Source of the DNA: FEN-1219 sp964503125
GTDB lineage: Bacteria; Pseudomonadota; Gammaproteobacteria; Steroidobacterales; Rariloculaceae
DNA length: 64,000 nucleotides
Direction: 5' to 3'
Assembly (NCBI GenBank): GCA_964503125.1
Contig: CAZCZE010000001.1
Location: 62,001 to 126,000 of the forward strand
Below are positions 40,101 through 49,196 of the stretch, one piece after another. Each line of letters opens with the position of its first letter. Within the stretch, counting starts at the first letter, position 1. Below the pieces are notes generated by a model. That model was not told where the DNA came from and did not search any database. It saw nothing but the letters and a program-made list of their open reading frames with translations. Position numbers and translations under genes: made by a program.

Positions 40101-41546
40101 ATGAACGCCACAACCCTCGACGAGGGTGCGCGCATCACCGCGCGCAATAAGCTCGTCATCAACCTGCTCTTGGTCTCGTCGTTCGTCGTCATCCTCAACG
40201 AGACGATCATGAGCGTCGCGATACCGCCGCTCATGGAGAGCTTGAGCGCGACGGCAAGCGCCGCGCAGTGGGTCACGACGGCGTTCCTGCTCACGATGGC
40301 CGTGGTCATTCCGATGACGGGCTTCCTGCTGCAGCGCTTGAGCACGCGCGCGGTTTTCGTTCTCGCGATGTCACTGTTCTCGCTCGGCACGCTCGCAGCC
40401 ACGGTCGCACCGGGCCTCACGCTGCTCGTCGTCGCGCGCGTAATCCAAGCGTCGGGCACGGCGATCATGCTGCCGCTGCTCATGACGACCGTCATGACGC
40501 TCGTGCCGTCCGAGACACGCGGCAAGACGATGGGCAACATCACGAGGGTTATCTCCGTCGCACCCGCGATCGGCCCTGCGGTGTCGGGCTTGATCCTTTA
40601 TTTTCTGCACTGGCGCTGGCTGTTCGTGCTCGTGCTGCCGATTGCACTGGGCTCGCTGTGGCTCGGCTGGCGGCGCATCGAGAACGTGACGACGCCGCGC
40701 GCAGCGCCACTCGACGTAGCGTCAGTGGTCATCTCCGTGCTCGCATTCGGCGGCTCCGTCTACGGCTTGAGCCTGCTCGGCGTGCCGCCCGCCCCCGGCA
40801 ACCCTCCCGCGTGGATTCCACTCGTCATCGGCGGCGTCACGATGGTCGTGTTCGTGTGGCGGCAGCTCGTGCTGCAGCGCAAAGACTCCGCCCTGCTCGA
40901 TCTGCGCGTGTTCCGTTCGCGCATGTTCACGATTTCGCTGATCGTGTTCGCTATCCTCATGCTCACGCTCTTCGGGACGATCATCCTGCTGCCGATTTAT
41001 CTGCAGAACGTGCTTCTGATCAGCACGCTGCAGACCGGCCTGCTGCTCCTGCCGGGCGGGTTGCTCATGGGCCTGCTCGGGCCGAGCGTCGGCCGAGCGT
41101 ACGACCGCATGGGCCCGTCGAAGCTCGTGATCCCCGGCGTCATCATCGTGACGGCCGTGCTTTGGGCAATGACGCTGCTCGGTACGGAGAGCCGCGTCGA
41201 GTACATCTTGATCGGCCACATTGTGATGAGCGTCGGCTTCGCGCTGCTCTTTACGCCGCTTTTCACGGTGTGCCTGTCGTCGGTGCCGCCGCAGCTCTAC
41301 TCGCACGGCAGCGCCGTCTTGGGCTCGCTACAGCAAGTGGCGGGCGCCGCGGGTGTGGCGCTGTTCGTCGCGATCATGACGGCTCAGGCCGCAAAGCTCA
41401 CGGTGGCGGGCACTCCCGCCGTCGAAGCTCTCGCGAGCGGCATCCGCGCGGCGTTCCTCGCCGGCGCCATCGGCGCGCTATTCGCCGTGGCCAGCACGCT
41501 CTTCGTCCGGAAGCCCGAGGGCGCGTCCGCGGGCGCCGGGCACTGA
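40101..41546 (+). CDS. DHA2-family (EmrB/QacA-like) major facilitator exporter
   Basis: A 481-residue protein with about 14 transmembrane helices. It carries the DHA2 marks: motif D1-like ASAAQWVTTAFLLTMAVVIP at residues 50-70, motif A-like GFLLQRLSTRAVF, and motif C-like PAIGPAVSGLIL near residue 160. Such transporters extrude drugs, bile salts or dyes using the proton gradient. The start ATG at 40101 has only a weak purine-rich ribosome site (GAGAG). There is no adjacent TetR-type regulator. It ends 307 bases before the next gene, in a stretch that contains an EAL-domain remnant. Confidence 0.9.
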   Translation: MNATTLDEGARITARNKLVINLLLVSSFVVILNETIMSVAIPPLMESLSATASAAQWVTTAFLLTMAVVIPMTGFLLQRLSTRAVFVLAMSLFSLGTLAATVAPGLTLLVVARVIQASGTAIMLPLLMTTVMTLVPSETRGKTMGNITRVISVAPAIGPAVSGLILYFLHWRWLFVLVLPIALGSLWLGWRRIENVTTPRAAPLDVASVVISVLAFGGSVYGLSLLGVPPAPGNPPAWIPLVIGGVTMVVFVWRQLVLQRKDSALLDLRVFRSRMFTISLIVFAILMLTLFGTIILLPIYLQNVLLISTLQTGLLLLPGGLLMGLLGPSVGRAYDRMGPSKLVIPGVIIVTAVLWAMTLLGTESRVEYILIGHIVMSVGFALLFTPLFTVCLSSVPPQLYSHGSAVLGSLQQVAGAAGVALFVAIMTAQAAKLTVAGTPAVEALASGIRAAFLAGAIGALFAVASTLFVRKPEGASAGAGH

Positions 41547-41625
41547 CTGACGTCAGCGCAGCGGCTTCGGCTCGTGCGAGCGAAGTAGCTCCGCGAAATC
41601 TTCCTCGCGAATGAACGAGCGGTCC

Positions 41626-41742
41626 CCTCACGCCGAGAGTCTTGATCGCCGTGAGCACCTGCACGGCCCGTGTCGCGTTGTGCATGATCGTGCTTTCCAT
41701 GACTTCGAGCTCGAGCAGCGACGGATCCATCCCGGTCTCCAC
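41626..41742 (-). pseudogene. Remnant of an EAL (c-di-GMP phosphodiesterase) domain
   Basis: The minus strand encodes GMDPSLLELEVMESTIMHNA and then TRAVQVLTAIKTLGVR, which match the central part of an EAL domain just before the usual AIDDFGTG motif. That motif and everything after it are missing, and the frame continues into unrelated sequence. The rest of the 307-base gap (41547-41853) shows no other gene. It is a gene relic, likely from a GGDEF-EAL protein. Confidence 0.8.
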
Positions 41743-41853
41743 GCCGTGCCCCGCGCCGGTGCGGCGAGCGGCGGATTGACCCGCTGCGCGCGCTTCGCTA
41801 GGGTCGATCGGTTCATCTTGCCCTTACCCATCCTCAAATAAGGAGAACATCGA

Positions 41854-42504
41854 ATGAATCGCATTCAAGCATTCGGCGCCCTGGGGGTCCTGGCGCTTAG
41901 CGTGGGCGTCGCCCTCGCGCAAGCGCCGGCCAACATGAGCTTCTTCGTCACGAGCGCGAACCCGGGCAACGGCGGCAACCTCGGCGGCCTCGCGGGCGCC
42001 GACGCGCATTGCCAGTCGCTCGCGGCCGCTGCCGGCGCGGGCAGCAAGACCTGGCGGGCGTATCTCTCGACGAGCACGGTCGACGCCAAGGACCGCATCG
42101 GCAGCGGTCCGTGGCACAACGCCAAGGGCGAGCGTATCGCGCAGAACGTCGCGGACCTGCACAGCGCGAACAACAAGCTCACGGCGGCGACCGCGCTCAC
42201 CGAGAAGGGCGCGTCGCCGACCTATCTCACGGTAGACGCCGCCGGCGTGGCGCAACGTCCCGCGGGTCAGCTGGCGCACGACATCCTCACGGGCACGAAC
42301 GAGGACGGCACGAAAAACGCGGCCACGTGCAACAACTGGACGGACGGCGCGGACGCCACCGCGATGCTCGGCCATGCGGACCGGTTGGGCCGCAATCCCG
42401 GCGTCAATTCCTGGAATGCCATTCATGCGTCGCAGGGCTGCTCGATGGAGAAGCTGACGCCGACGGGCGGCACCGGCTTGTTCTACTGCTTCGCGACCAA
42501 CTGA
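41854..42504 (+). CDS. Exported lectin-like (endostatin/C-type-lectin fold) protein
   Basis: A 216-residue secreted protein (signal peptide cut near VALAQA). The start region FFVTSANPGNGGNLGGLAGA then DAHCQSLAAAAG, the WRAYLS strand, the paired cysteines (C53, C168, and CSMEK/FYCFATN at the end) and RIGSGPWHNAKG are typical of bacterial secreted proteins with a collagen-XVIII-endostatin/C-type-lectin-like fold. They are thought to bind surfaces or sugars. A strong hairpin terminator follows. AAGGAGAA lies nine bases before the ATG. Confidence 0.8.
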   Translation: MNRIQAFGALGVLALSVGVALAQAPANMSFFVTSANPGNGGNLGGLAGADAHCQSLAAAAGAGSKTWRAYLSTSTVDAKDRIGSGPWHNAKGERIAQNVADLHSANNKLTAATALTEKGASPTYLTVDAAGVAQRPAGQLAHDILTGTNEDGTKNAATCNNWTDGADATAMLGHADRLGRNPGVNSWNAIHASQGCSMEKLTPTGGTGLFYCFATN

Positions 42505-42526
42505 TCGGCGCCTGTCAGGGCTGAGG

Positions 42527-42557
42527 GCGCGCCGAACGCTGCGGGCGTTCGGCGCGC
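42527..42557 (+). terminator. Strong intrinsic terminator after the lectin-like gene
   Basis: GCGCGCCGAACGC and GCGTTCGGCGCGC form a perfect 13-bp stem with the loop TGCGG, 22 bases after the stop codon. The bases after it (TCTGCTCGTTCTCTC) are pyrimidine-rich. It ends the lectin-like transcript. Confidence 0.85.
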
Positions 42558-42870
42558 TCTGCTCGTTCTCTCACTGCTGCTGCCGCATGACGACGTAGTC
42601 GCCCACGCGCTCGCCGTCGTGGAGCGTTCCTGGAGCAACGCCTGCGCGCAATCGGTGCAGCGGCCTTCCGCCCGTGCTTCTTAATCGAGCGTCGTGGCGG
42701 CGCGGCGGCGCCGTGACGCACCGCCGCCAGGGCGCTCCGGCACCCGGCGCGCCGTGCACCGCGCGTGGCGCGATTCGCACGCGCGGCGGCGCCGGCCGGA
42801 GCGCGCCCGCTTGACGCTTGGGTCACGGCGCCCATAATCGATTTTCAGTCTTGTTGCGGGCGCGCGAAAC
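42558..42870. other. Intergenic region before the PHA locus
   Basis: About 310 bases without a supported gene. It holds short GC-rich inverted stretches and no open frame with coding character. A promoter for the XRE regulator must lie near its right end (TTTTCAGTCTTGTTGC around 42841), but no convincing -35/-10 pair was fixed. Confidence 0.5.
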
Positions 42871-43221
42871 ATGAACGACGACGACGAGCAACTCAGAGCC
42901 TTCGGCGAGTTCGTCCGCGCTCAACGGCGGTTGGCACAAGTTTCGCAACGCAATCTCGCGCGGATGTCCGGAGTCTCCGACTCCTACCTGAGCCAACTCG
43001 AGCGCGGCAACTATCGGCCCTCGCCTCAGGTGGTCAAGGCCCTGGCGACCGCGTTCGGCCTCGAGCCCAAGCAGCTCTACACGATGCTCGGGTTCATGGA
43101 CGGCGAGGACAGCGCGAGCATGCCGAACGTCGAGCAAGCGATCCAGCTCGACGCGCGCCTCGACGCTGCGCAGAAGGACGCGCTGATCAGGACCTACCGG
43201 TCCTTCGTCGGCGATTCTTAA
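42871..43221 (+). CDS. XRE-family regulator of the PHA locus
   Basis: A 116-residue DNA-binding protein with a Cro/CI-type helix-turn-helix at residues 11-68 (FGEFVRAQRRLAQVSQRNLA, RMSGVSDSYLSQLERGNYRP, PSPQVVKALATAFGLEPKQL). The C-terminal half is short, with no metabolite-binding or peptidase domain. It is the first gene of the run of same-direction PHA genes, 36 bases before the first synthetase fusion, and is the natural candidate for their control. It is not of the PhaR (AbrB-like) family usually found with phasins. Confidence 0.88.
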   Translation: MNDDDEQLRAFGEFVRAQRRLAQVSQRNLARMSGVSDSYLSQLERGNYRPSPQVVKALATAFGLEPKQLYTMLGFMDGEDSASMPNVEQAIQLDARLDAAQKDALIRTYRSFVGDS

Positions 43222-43257
43222 GGGCGCGAGTAGAACGCTCGCGCATCGGGTGTAACG

Positions 43258-46014
43258 ATGACGAGCGACCGCAACGACCCAGCGGTAAGTCAATTCGAGC
43301 GGCCTGCGCGGTCGTGGCTCGCGCTCTATCGCGGCGTGCCGCCGACGATCGGCCCCGCCAGCGAGACGGCGCTCGCGATGTTCGAGGCGACGCTTGCGCG
43401 CAACCCTACGGCGCCGCTCGTGCACTATTTCGAGCACACGCTGAGCGCCGAGGACTGCAACGCGTTGTCGGATGCGCTCGCCGTCGGCCTACAAGGACGC
43501 GGCGTCGAGGCCGGCGACCGCGTGGCCGTCTATCTACAGAACATCCCGCAGCTCGTCATCGCCGTGCTCGCGGCCTGGAAGTGCGGCGCCGTCGTGGTGC
43601 CCTGCAATCCGATGCTGCGCGAGCGTGAGCTCGTCAAGATCCTGCGCAGCTCGGGCAGCCGCGTGCTGATCTCGCAGGAAGATCTCTACGAGCAGGTCGC
43701 GCACGAGGCGTTGCCGGCGACGGCGGTCACGCACACGATCACGACCTCGCCGCTCGAGCTGCTCGATCCCACGAAGCCGCTGCCGTCGATGCTCGCGGGC
43801 ATGCGGCGCTTTCGGCACGCCGCGACGGCCGACCTCTGGCAGCTGGCCGCCACGCACGCCGGCGAGAAGCCGAGGCCGGTCGAGCTCACCGGCGACGACA
43901 TCGCATTCATGGTCTACACGTCGGGCACGACGGGCGACCCCAAGGGCGCGATGAACACTCACCGCAACGTCGTGTTCGCGACGTCCGTCTACGAGCGCTG
44001 GATCGATCTCAAGAGCGACGACGTCATTCTCGGTCTCGCGCCGTTGTTCCACGTCACGGGGCTCATCGGCCACGTGGCGCTCGCCTTGCTCACGGGCGCT
44101 CCGCTCGTGCTGTTCTATCGCTTCGACGTGGCCGAAGCGTGCCGGCTCATCGACCTCCACCGCGCGACGTTCACCGTGTCGGCCGTCACGGCCTTCATCG
44201 CGCTGCTCGCGAGCGGCGAGCTCGCGAAGCGCAACGTGTCGTCGCTAACGAAAGTGTACACGGGCGGCGCGCCGACGCCGGTCACGGTGCTCGAGGACTG
44301 GCACGGCCGCACCGGCGTGCGCATCCAGCCGATGTACGGGTTGACCGAGGCCACGTCGCCGACGCACATGACGCCGCACGGCGCGATTCCACCGATCGAC
44401 CCGCACACGGGCGCCATGTCGATCGGCGTGCCGGTGTTCAACACGCACGTCAAGGTCATGACCGATGCGGGCGTCGAGGCAGGGCCGCGCGAGATCGGCG
44501 AGTTCGTGATCGCCGGCCCGCAGATCGTGCCCGGCTACTGGCAGAACCCCGTCGCGACGGCGAAGACGCTGACGCCCGACGGGCTCAAAACCGGCGACGT
44601 TGGCTTCATGGACGAGCACGGCTGGTTCTATCTCGTCGACCGCTCGAAAGACATGATCGTAGCGTCGGGCTTCAAGGTCTGGCCGCGCGAGGTCGAAGAG
44701 GTGCTCTACGAGCACCCGGCCGTGCGCGAGGCCGCCGTCGTCGGCGTGCCCGATGCGTACCGCGGCGAGACGATCAAGGCCGTGATCAGCCTGAAGCCCG
44801 GCCAGCAAGTGTCGCCCGACGAGATCCGCGCGTTCGCGCGCGAGCGCATGGCGGCGTACAAGTACCCGCGGCTCGTCGAGATCATCGACGACCTGCCGAA
44901 GACGACGAGCGGCAAGATCATGCGCCGGCTGCTGCAACCGGCGGCGCACGCGAGCACCCTGCCCGTGCAAGCCGAGATCCTCGACGTGTCGTACCCGCAG
45001 CTGCGAGCAGCGCTCCAAGCTCGCGCCGTGCTCGAAGCCGGCGCGACGTGGCTGCGCTTCAGCCGCGGTCCGATCCCGCGCTCGACGTCGGCGGCGTTCT
45101 ACGAGCGCCTCCGCCTCTTGCTCGCACAGCTGCGCGACGGCCGCACGTTCGTCGATCGCGCGGCGTTCCTCGCCGCCAACGAGGACTATCACTTAGGCGT
45201 AGTCGACCTGCTCGAGAACGAGTTCGTGTCGCTGGGTTTCCGCCGCTTGCGGCTACGCGACCTGTTCGCGGCCGCGCTCAAGGGCACACCGGTCGCGGCC
45301 GAGAACGTCGTCTATTTCCACGAGTACTTGACCGACTCCCTCGCCGCGGGCGACGCGGCCGGCGCCATCAAGGCGATCTTGTCGTGGAGCAAACACGCCT
45401 CGAGCGGCGTGCGGCGCGCCCTCGACTCACAAGGCGAGGTCTCTGCCCAACGCGACGAGCTGCGCCCCGGCGGAATCGTCGAAGACTTGGGGCTCGCCGT
45501 CGCCAAGGAGCAGGACAGCCTCGCGGGCGACGTGGATGCGCTCGTGCAGGCACTCGATGCACGCGCCGCGCTCGAGATCGGCATTACGCAGTCGCTGGGC
45601 AGTGCTTTGTCGATCGAGGCGGAGCGCGATGCGCTCGTTGCGCGTTTGCGCGCGTTCACTCCGCTCGTGCGCGGCACGTCGGCATCGCACGTCGCGCGCT
45701 ACATTCGCGCCGACGACGCGTTCCATCGCATCTTCCTGAGCCTGTTGCGCAATCAGCACCTGTTCGAAATCTACAACTCGATGGATCTGCCCGAGCTCAT
45801 GCGGCGCGTGCTGGTGGTGGCGCCGTTGTCGCTGCGCGAGGTGTTCGACGAGCACAAGGGTCTGATCCTTGCGCTGCGCGCCGGCAGCGCCGATGCGACG
45901 AGTGCGGCGATCACCGAGCACGTCAATCGTGTGCGCCAAGCGCTCGCGGAGTTCCACGCTGCGCAAACGACACCGCGAGACCCGAACGTCACCTCGATCC
46001 ACGCGGCCGCCTGA
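43258..46014 (+). CDS. Acyl-CoA synthetase fused to two FCD ligand-binding domains, copy 1
   Basis: 918 residues. Residues about 20-560 are a complete AMP-forming acyl-CoA synthetase: ATP-site FMVYTSGTTGDPKGAMNTHR, MYGLTEATSPTHMTP, DVGFMDEHGWFYLVDRSKDM, and the catalytic Lys553 in TTSGKIMRRL. Residues about 580-720 and 755-900 are two FCD domains, the effector-binding half of FadR/GntR regulators. The second keeps the metal set Asp819-x3-His823, His866, His888; the first has Asn641-x3-His645, His688, His713. No DNA-binding domain is present. The enzyme likely activates a fatty or hydroxy acid, with the FCD domains sensing acyl-CoA or an organic acid. Confidence 0.88.
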   Translation: MTSDRNDPAVSQFERPARSWLALYRGVPPTIGPASETALAMFEATLARNPTAPLVHYFEHTLSAEDCNALSDALAVGLQGRGVEAGDRVAVYLQNIPQLVIAVLAAWKCGAVVVPCNPMLRERELVKILRSSGSRVLISQEDLYEQVAHEALPATAVTHTITTSPLELLDPTKPLPSMLAGMRRFRHAATADLWQLAATHAGEKPRPVELTGDDIAFMVYTSGTTGDPKGAMNTHRNVVFATSVYERWIDLKSDDVILGLAPLFHVTGLIGHVALALLTGAPLVLFYRFDVAEACRLIDLHRATFTVSAVTAFIALLASGELAKRNVSSLTKVYTGGAPTPVTVLEDWHGRTGVRIQPMYGLTEATSPTHMTPHGAIPPIDPHTGAMSIGVPVFNTHVKVMTDAGVEAGPREIGEFVIAGPQIVPGYWQNPVATAKTLTPDGLKTGDVGFMDEHGWFYLVDRSKDMIVASGFKVWPREVEEVLYEHPAVREAAVVGVPDAYRGETIKAVISLKPGQQVSPDEIRAFARERMAAYKYPRLVEIIDDLPKTTSGKIMRRLLQPAAHASTLPVQAEILDVSYPQLRAALQARAVLEAGATWLRFSRGPIPRSTSAAFYERLRLLLAQLRDGRTFVDRAAFLAANEDYHLGVVDLLENEFVSLGFRRLRLRDLFAAALKGTPVAAENVVYFHEYLTDSLAAGDAAGAIKAILSWSKHASSGVRRALDSQGEVSAQRDELRPGGIVEDLGLAVAKEQDSLAGDVDALVQALDARAALEIGITQSLGSALSIEAERDALVARLRAFTPLVRGTSASHVARYIRADDAFHRIFLSLLRNQHLFEIYNSMDLPELMRRVLVVAPLSLREVFDEHKGLILALRAGSADATSAAITEHVNRVRQALAEFHAAQTTPRDPNVTSIHAAA

Positions 46015-46148
46015 CGCCGAGGACGCGCCGTTGTGATCGAGCTTGACGAGTCTCGACGGCAGGCCATAATCGATCCCGAGCCCCGGGAGCGCACGGCCGT
46101 ACCGGTCCGCGTGCAACGAACCCGGGGCGCACCGGGGGGCGCGCGATC

Positions 46149-46439
46149 ATGCCGGGCAGCCAGGGCGCGGCAAACGAGGCCGTCGCGGAGCTTCAGCGTC
46201 GCACGCGCGACCTGCTCCGCGCGCAGCAGGAGGCGTACCTCGCGGCCGTCAAAGCCTGGCGCGAGGGCGTCAGCAAAGCCCCTCCTCCGCCTTGGCCGCA
46301 ACCGAAGGTCGAAAGCCTGGAGCCGACGCCGAGCGAGCTCGCCGAGGCCTATTACGCGTTTGCCGCGAAGCTGCTCGCCGATCAGAGCCGCTTCATGGAG
46401 GAGCTCAGCAAAGCCATGGTCGGTACGAACAAGAAATAG
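46149..46439 (+). CDS. Small phasin-like protein A
   Basis: A 96-residue, mostly helical protein: NEAVAELQRRTRDLLRAQQE, then a proline break (KAPPPPWPQPKVESLEPTPS), then ELAEAYYAFAAKLLADQSRF. The second helix closely resembles MADASFAFAQKLLKQQKSF of the phasin-like protein at 49239-49514. Phasins coat PHA granules through amphipathic helices; this one is shorter than usual. It lies between the two synthetase fusions, 134 bases after the first and 3 bases before the second. Confidence 0.65.
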   Translation: MPGSQGAANEAVAELQRRTRDLLRAQQEAYLAAVKAWREGVSKAPPPPWPQPKVESLEPTPSELAEAYYAFAAKLLADQSRFMEELSKAMVGTNKK

Positions 46440-46442
46440 AGT

Positions 46443-49142
46443 TTGTCGGATCACCCACAACGGCCTTGGCTCAGCCTCTATCGAGGCGTGCCGCCCACGA
46501 TCTCGCCGAAAAGCGAGACGGCGCTCGCCATGTTCCGCGCCACGGCGGCACGCAACCGCGACGCACCGCTCGTGCACTACTTCGAACGGTCGCTGACGGC
46601 CGGCGAGTGCGACACGCTGTCGGACGCATTGGCTGTCGCCCTGCAAGAGCGCGGTATCGAAGCCGGCAATCGCGTGGCCGTTTATCTGCAGAACATCCCG
46701 CAGGTCGTGATCGCCGTGCTCGCGGCTTGGAAATGCGGCGCCGTCATCGTGCCCTGCAACCCGATGCTGCGCGAGCGCGAGCTCGTCAAGATCCTTTCGG
46801 GCTCCGGCTGCCGCGTGTTGATCTGCCAAGAGGATCTCTACGGCGAGGTCGCCAAGGCGGCCCTGCCGTCCACGGCCGTCGAGCACACGATCACGACTTC
46901 GCCGCGCGAGTTTCTCGCGCCCGACCGGCCGGTGCCGACGATGTTGGCCGGCGTCACGACCATGCGCCACGCCGGCACGACCGACATGCTCGAGGCGATC
47001 GCGCGCCATGCGGGGCAGCAGCCGCGGACCGTCGAGATCACGGGCGACGACATCGCGTTCATGGTCTACACGTCGGGCACGACGGGCGACCCGAAGGGCG
47101 CCATGAACACGCACCGCAACGTGGTGTTCGCGACGTCCGTCTACGAGTGCTGGATCGATCTCACGAGCCGCGACGCGATCTTGGGGCTTGCACCTTTGTT
47201 CCACGTCACGGGACTCATCGGCCACGTCACGCTCGCGATGCTCACGGGCGCCCCGTTGATCCTGTTCTATCGCTTCGACGCCGGCGAGGCGTGCCGGCTC
47301 GCGGCGCTGCACCGCGCGACGTTCACGGTGTCGGCCATCACGGCCTTCATCGCGCTGATGGGCAGCGACGCGCTCGGCAAGCACGACTTGAGGTGCTTGA
47401 CCAAGCTCTACACGGGCGGCGCACCCACGCCCGCACGCGTGCTCGAGGACTGGCACGCACGCACGGGCGTGCGCATCCAGCCGATGTACGGGCTGACCGA
47501 GGCCACCTCACCCACGCACATGACCCCGCACGGCGTCGTTCCGCCGATCGACCCGCACACGGGCGCAATGTCGGTGGGCGTGCCCGTGCCGAACACCTTC
47601 GTCAAAGTCGTGTTGGACGACGGCCGCGAGGCCGCGCCGCGCGAGATCGGCGAGTTCGTGATCGCCGGCCCGCAGATCGTGCCGGGCTATTGGCAAAAGC
47701 CCGCCGAGACCGCGAAGTCGATCTCGGCCGACGGACTCAAGACCGGCGACGTCGGCTTCATGGACGAGCGCGGTTGGTTCTATCTCGTCGACCGCTCGAA
47801 GGACATGATCGTCGCCTCGGGCTTCAAGGTCTGGCCGCGCGAAGTCGAGGAGGTGCTCTACCAGCACCCGGCCGTGCGCGAGGCCGCCGTCGTCGGCATA
47901 CCCGACGCCTACCGCGGCGAGACGATCAAGGCCGTGATCAGCTTGAAGCCCGGTCAGCTGGTGACGGCCGAGGAGATTCGCGCGTTCGCGCGCGAGCGCA
48001 TGGCGGCCTACAAGTACCCGCGCGTCGTCGAGATCATGGACGATCTGCCGAAGACGACGAGCGGCAAGATCATGCGGCGGCTCTTGCAGCCGATAGCGAA
48101 CGCGAGTGCGCTACCGGCGCAGGCCGAGATCCTCGACGTGTCGTACCCGCAGCTGCGCGTGGCGCTCGAAGCGCGCGCCGTGCTCGAAGGGGGCGCCGTT
48201 TGGTTGCGCTTGAGCCGCAGCGTGATTCCGCTGTCGACGTCGGCCGTGCTCTACGAGCGCTTGCGGCTCATGCTGGCCCAGCTTCACGACGGCCGAGTGT
48301 TCATCGACCGCGCAGCGTTTTTCGCCGCCAACGAAAGCTACCACGCAAGCGTCGTAGGGCTCGCCGAGAACGAGCATTTGTCCGTCGGCTTCAAGCGCCT
48401 GCGGCTACGCGACCTGTTCATGACCGCGCTCAAGGGCGCGCCGGTCGCAGCCGAGAACATCGTCTACTTCCATGAGTTCCTGACGGACTCGATCGCGGCC
48501 GGCGATGCGTCGCGCGCGGTCAAGGCGATACTCTCGTGGAGCAAGCAGAGCTCGACGTCGGTGCGCCGCACGCTCGAGCCACAAAGCGAAGTCGCTGGGC
48601 GGCAGAGCGAGCTGCGCCCGGGCGCGATCGTCGAGGACCTATCGCTCGCCATCGCCAAGGAGCAGGACAGCCTCGCGGGCGACGTCGACGCCCTCGTGCA
48701 GGCACTCGACGCGCGCGCCGCGCTCGAGATCGGCATCACCCAGTCGCTCGGTACCGCGTTGTCGGTCGAGACCGAGCGCGACGCGCTCGTCGCGCGGCTA
48801 CGTGCGTTCACGCCGCTCGTGCGCGGCGCCTCACCGGCGCACGTCATGCGCTACATCCGCGCCGACGACGCGTTCCATCGCGTGTTCCTGAGCGTGCTGC
48901 GCAATCAGCACCTGTTCGACATCTACAATGCGATGGACCTGCCCGAGCTCATGCGGCGCGTGCTTGGCGTAGCCCCCACGTCGATCCGCGAGGTTTTCGA
49001 CGACCACAAGGGGCTCACGAACGCGCTGCGCGCGGGCGACGCCGATGCCACGAGCGCGGCCATTACCGAGCACGTGAACCGCGTGCGCAGCGCCCTAGGC
49101 GCCTTCCTCTCGAGCGCGACCCAGGGCACCGCGGCCGCCTGA
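46443..49142 (+). CDS. Acyl-CoA synthetase fused to two FCD ligand-binding domains, copy 2
   Basis: 899 residues, a tandem paralogue of the protein at 43258-46014 over its full length (most motifs identical). The synthetase motifs are intact: FMVYTSGTTGDPKGAMNTHR, MYGLTEATSPTHMTP and TTSGKIMRRL. The second FCD domain keeps Asp-x3-His and both later His; in the first, the third His is replaced by Gln (SWSKQSS versus SWSKHAS), so that site has decayed. The start is the TTG at 46443, giving a length matching copy 1 (SQFERP.. versus SDHPQRP at the N-terminus). The two enzymes may prefer different chain lengths, or one may have become a pure sensor. Confidence 0.87.
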   Translation: MSDHPQRPWLSLYRGVPPTISPKSETALAMFRATAARNRDAPLVHYFERSLTAGECDTLSDALAVALQERGIEAGNRVAVYLQNIPQVVIAVLAAWKCGAVIVPCNPMLRERELVKILSGSGCRVLICQEDLYGEVAKAALPSTAVEHTITTSPREFLAPDRPVPTMLAGVTTMRHAGTTDMLEAIARHAGQQPRTVEITGDDIAFMVYTSGTTGDPKGAMNTHRNVVFATSVYECWIDLTSRDAILGLAPLFHVTGLIGHVTLAMLTGAPLILFYRFDAGEACRLAALHRATFTVSAITAFIALMGSDALGKHDLRCLTKLYTGGAPTPARVLEDWHARTGVRIQPMYGLTEATSPTHMTPHGVVPPIDPHTGAMSVGVPVPNTFVKVVLDDGREAAPREIGEFVIAGPQIVPGYWQKPAETAKSISADGLKTGDVGFMDERGWFYLVDRSKDMIVASGFKVWPREVEEVLYQHPAVREAAVVGIPDAYRGETIKAVISLKPGQLVTAEEIRAFARERMAAYKYPRVVEIMDDLPKTTSGKIMRRLLQPIANASALPAQAEILDVSYPQLRVALEARAVLEGGAVWLRLSRSVIPLSTSAVLYERLRLMLAQLHDGRVFIDRAAFFAANESYHASVVGLAENEHLSVGFKRLRLRDLFMTALKGAPVAAENIVYFHEFLTDSIAAGDASRAVKAILSWSKQSSTSVRRTLEPQSEVAGRQSELRPGAIVEDLSLAIAKEQDSLAGDVDALVQALDARAALEIGITQSLGTALSVETERDALVARLRAFTPLVRGASPAHVMRYIRADDAFHRVFLSVLRNQHLFDIYNAMDLPELMRRVLGVAPTSIREVFDDHKGLTNALRAGDADATSAAITEHVNRVRSALGAFLSSATQGTAAA

Positions 49143-49166
49143 TAGCCGGCCTCCTTGGTCGGATGC

Positions 49167-49196
49167 TTGACTTGCGTTGCACATGCGTTGCATACT
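49167..49196 (+). promoter_or_regulatory. Promoter of phasin-like gene B
   Basis: TTGACT (49167-49172) and CATACT (49191-49196) are separated by 18 bases, a good sigma-70-type promoter for a GC-rich genome. It lies 43 bases before the ATG of the phasin-like gene and after the end of the synthetase gene. Confidence 0.6.
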
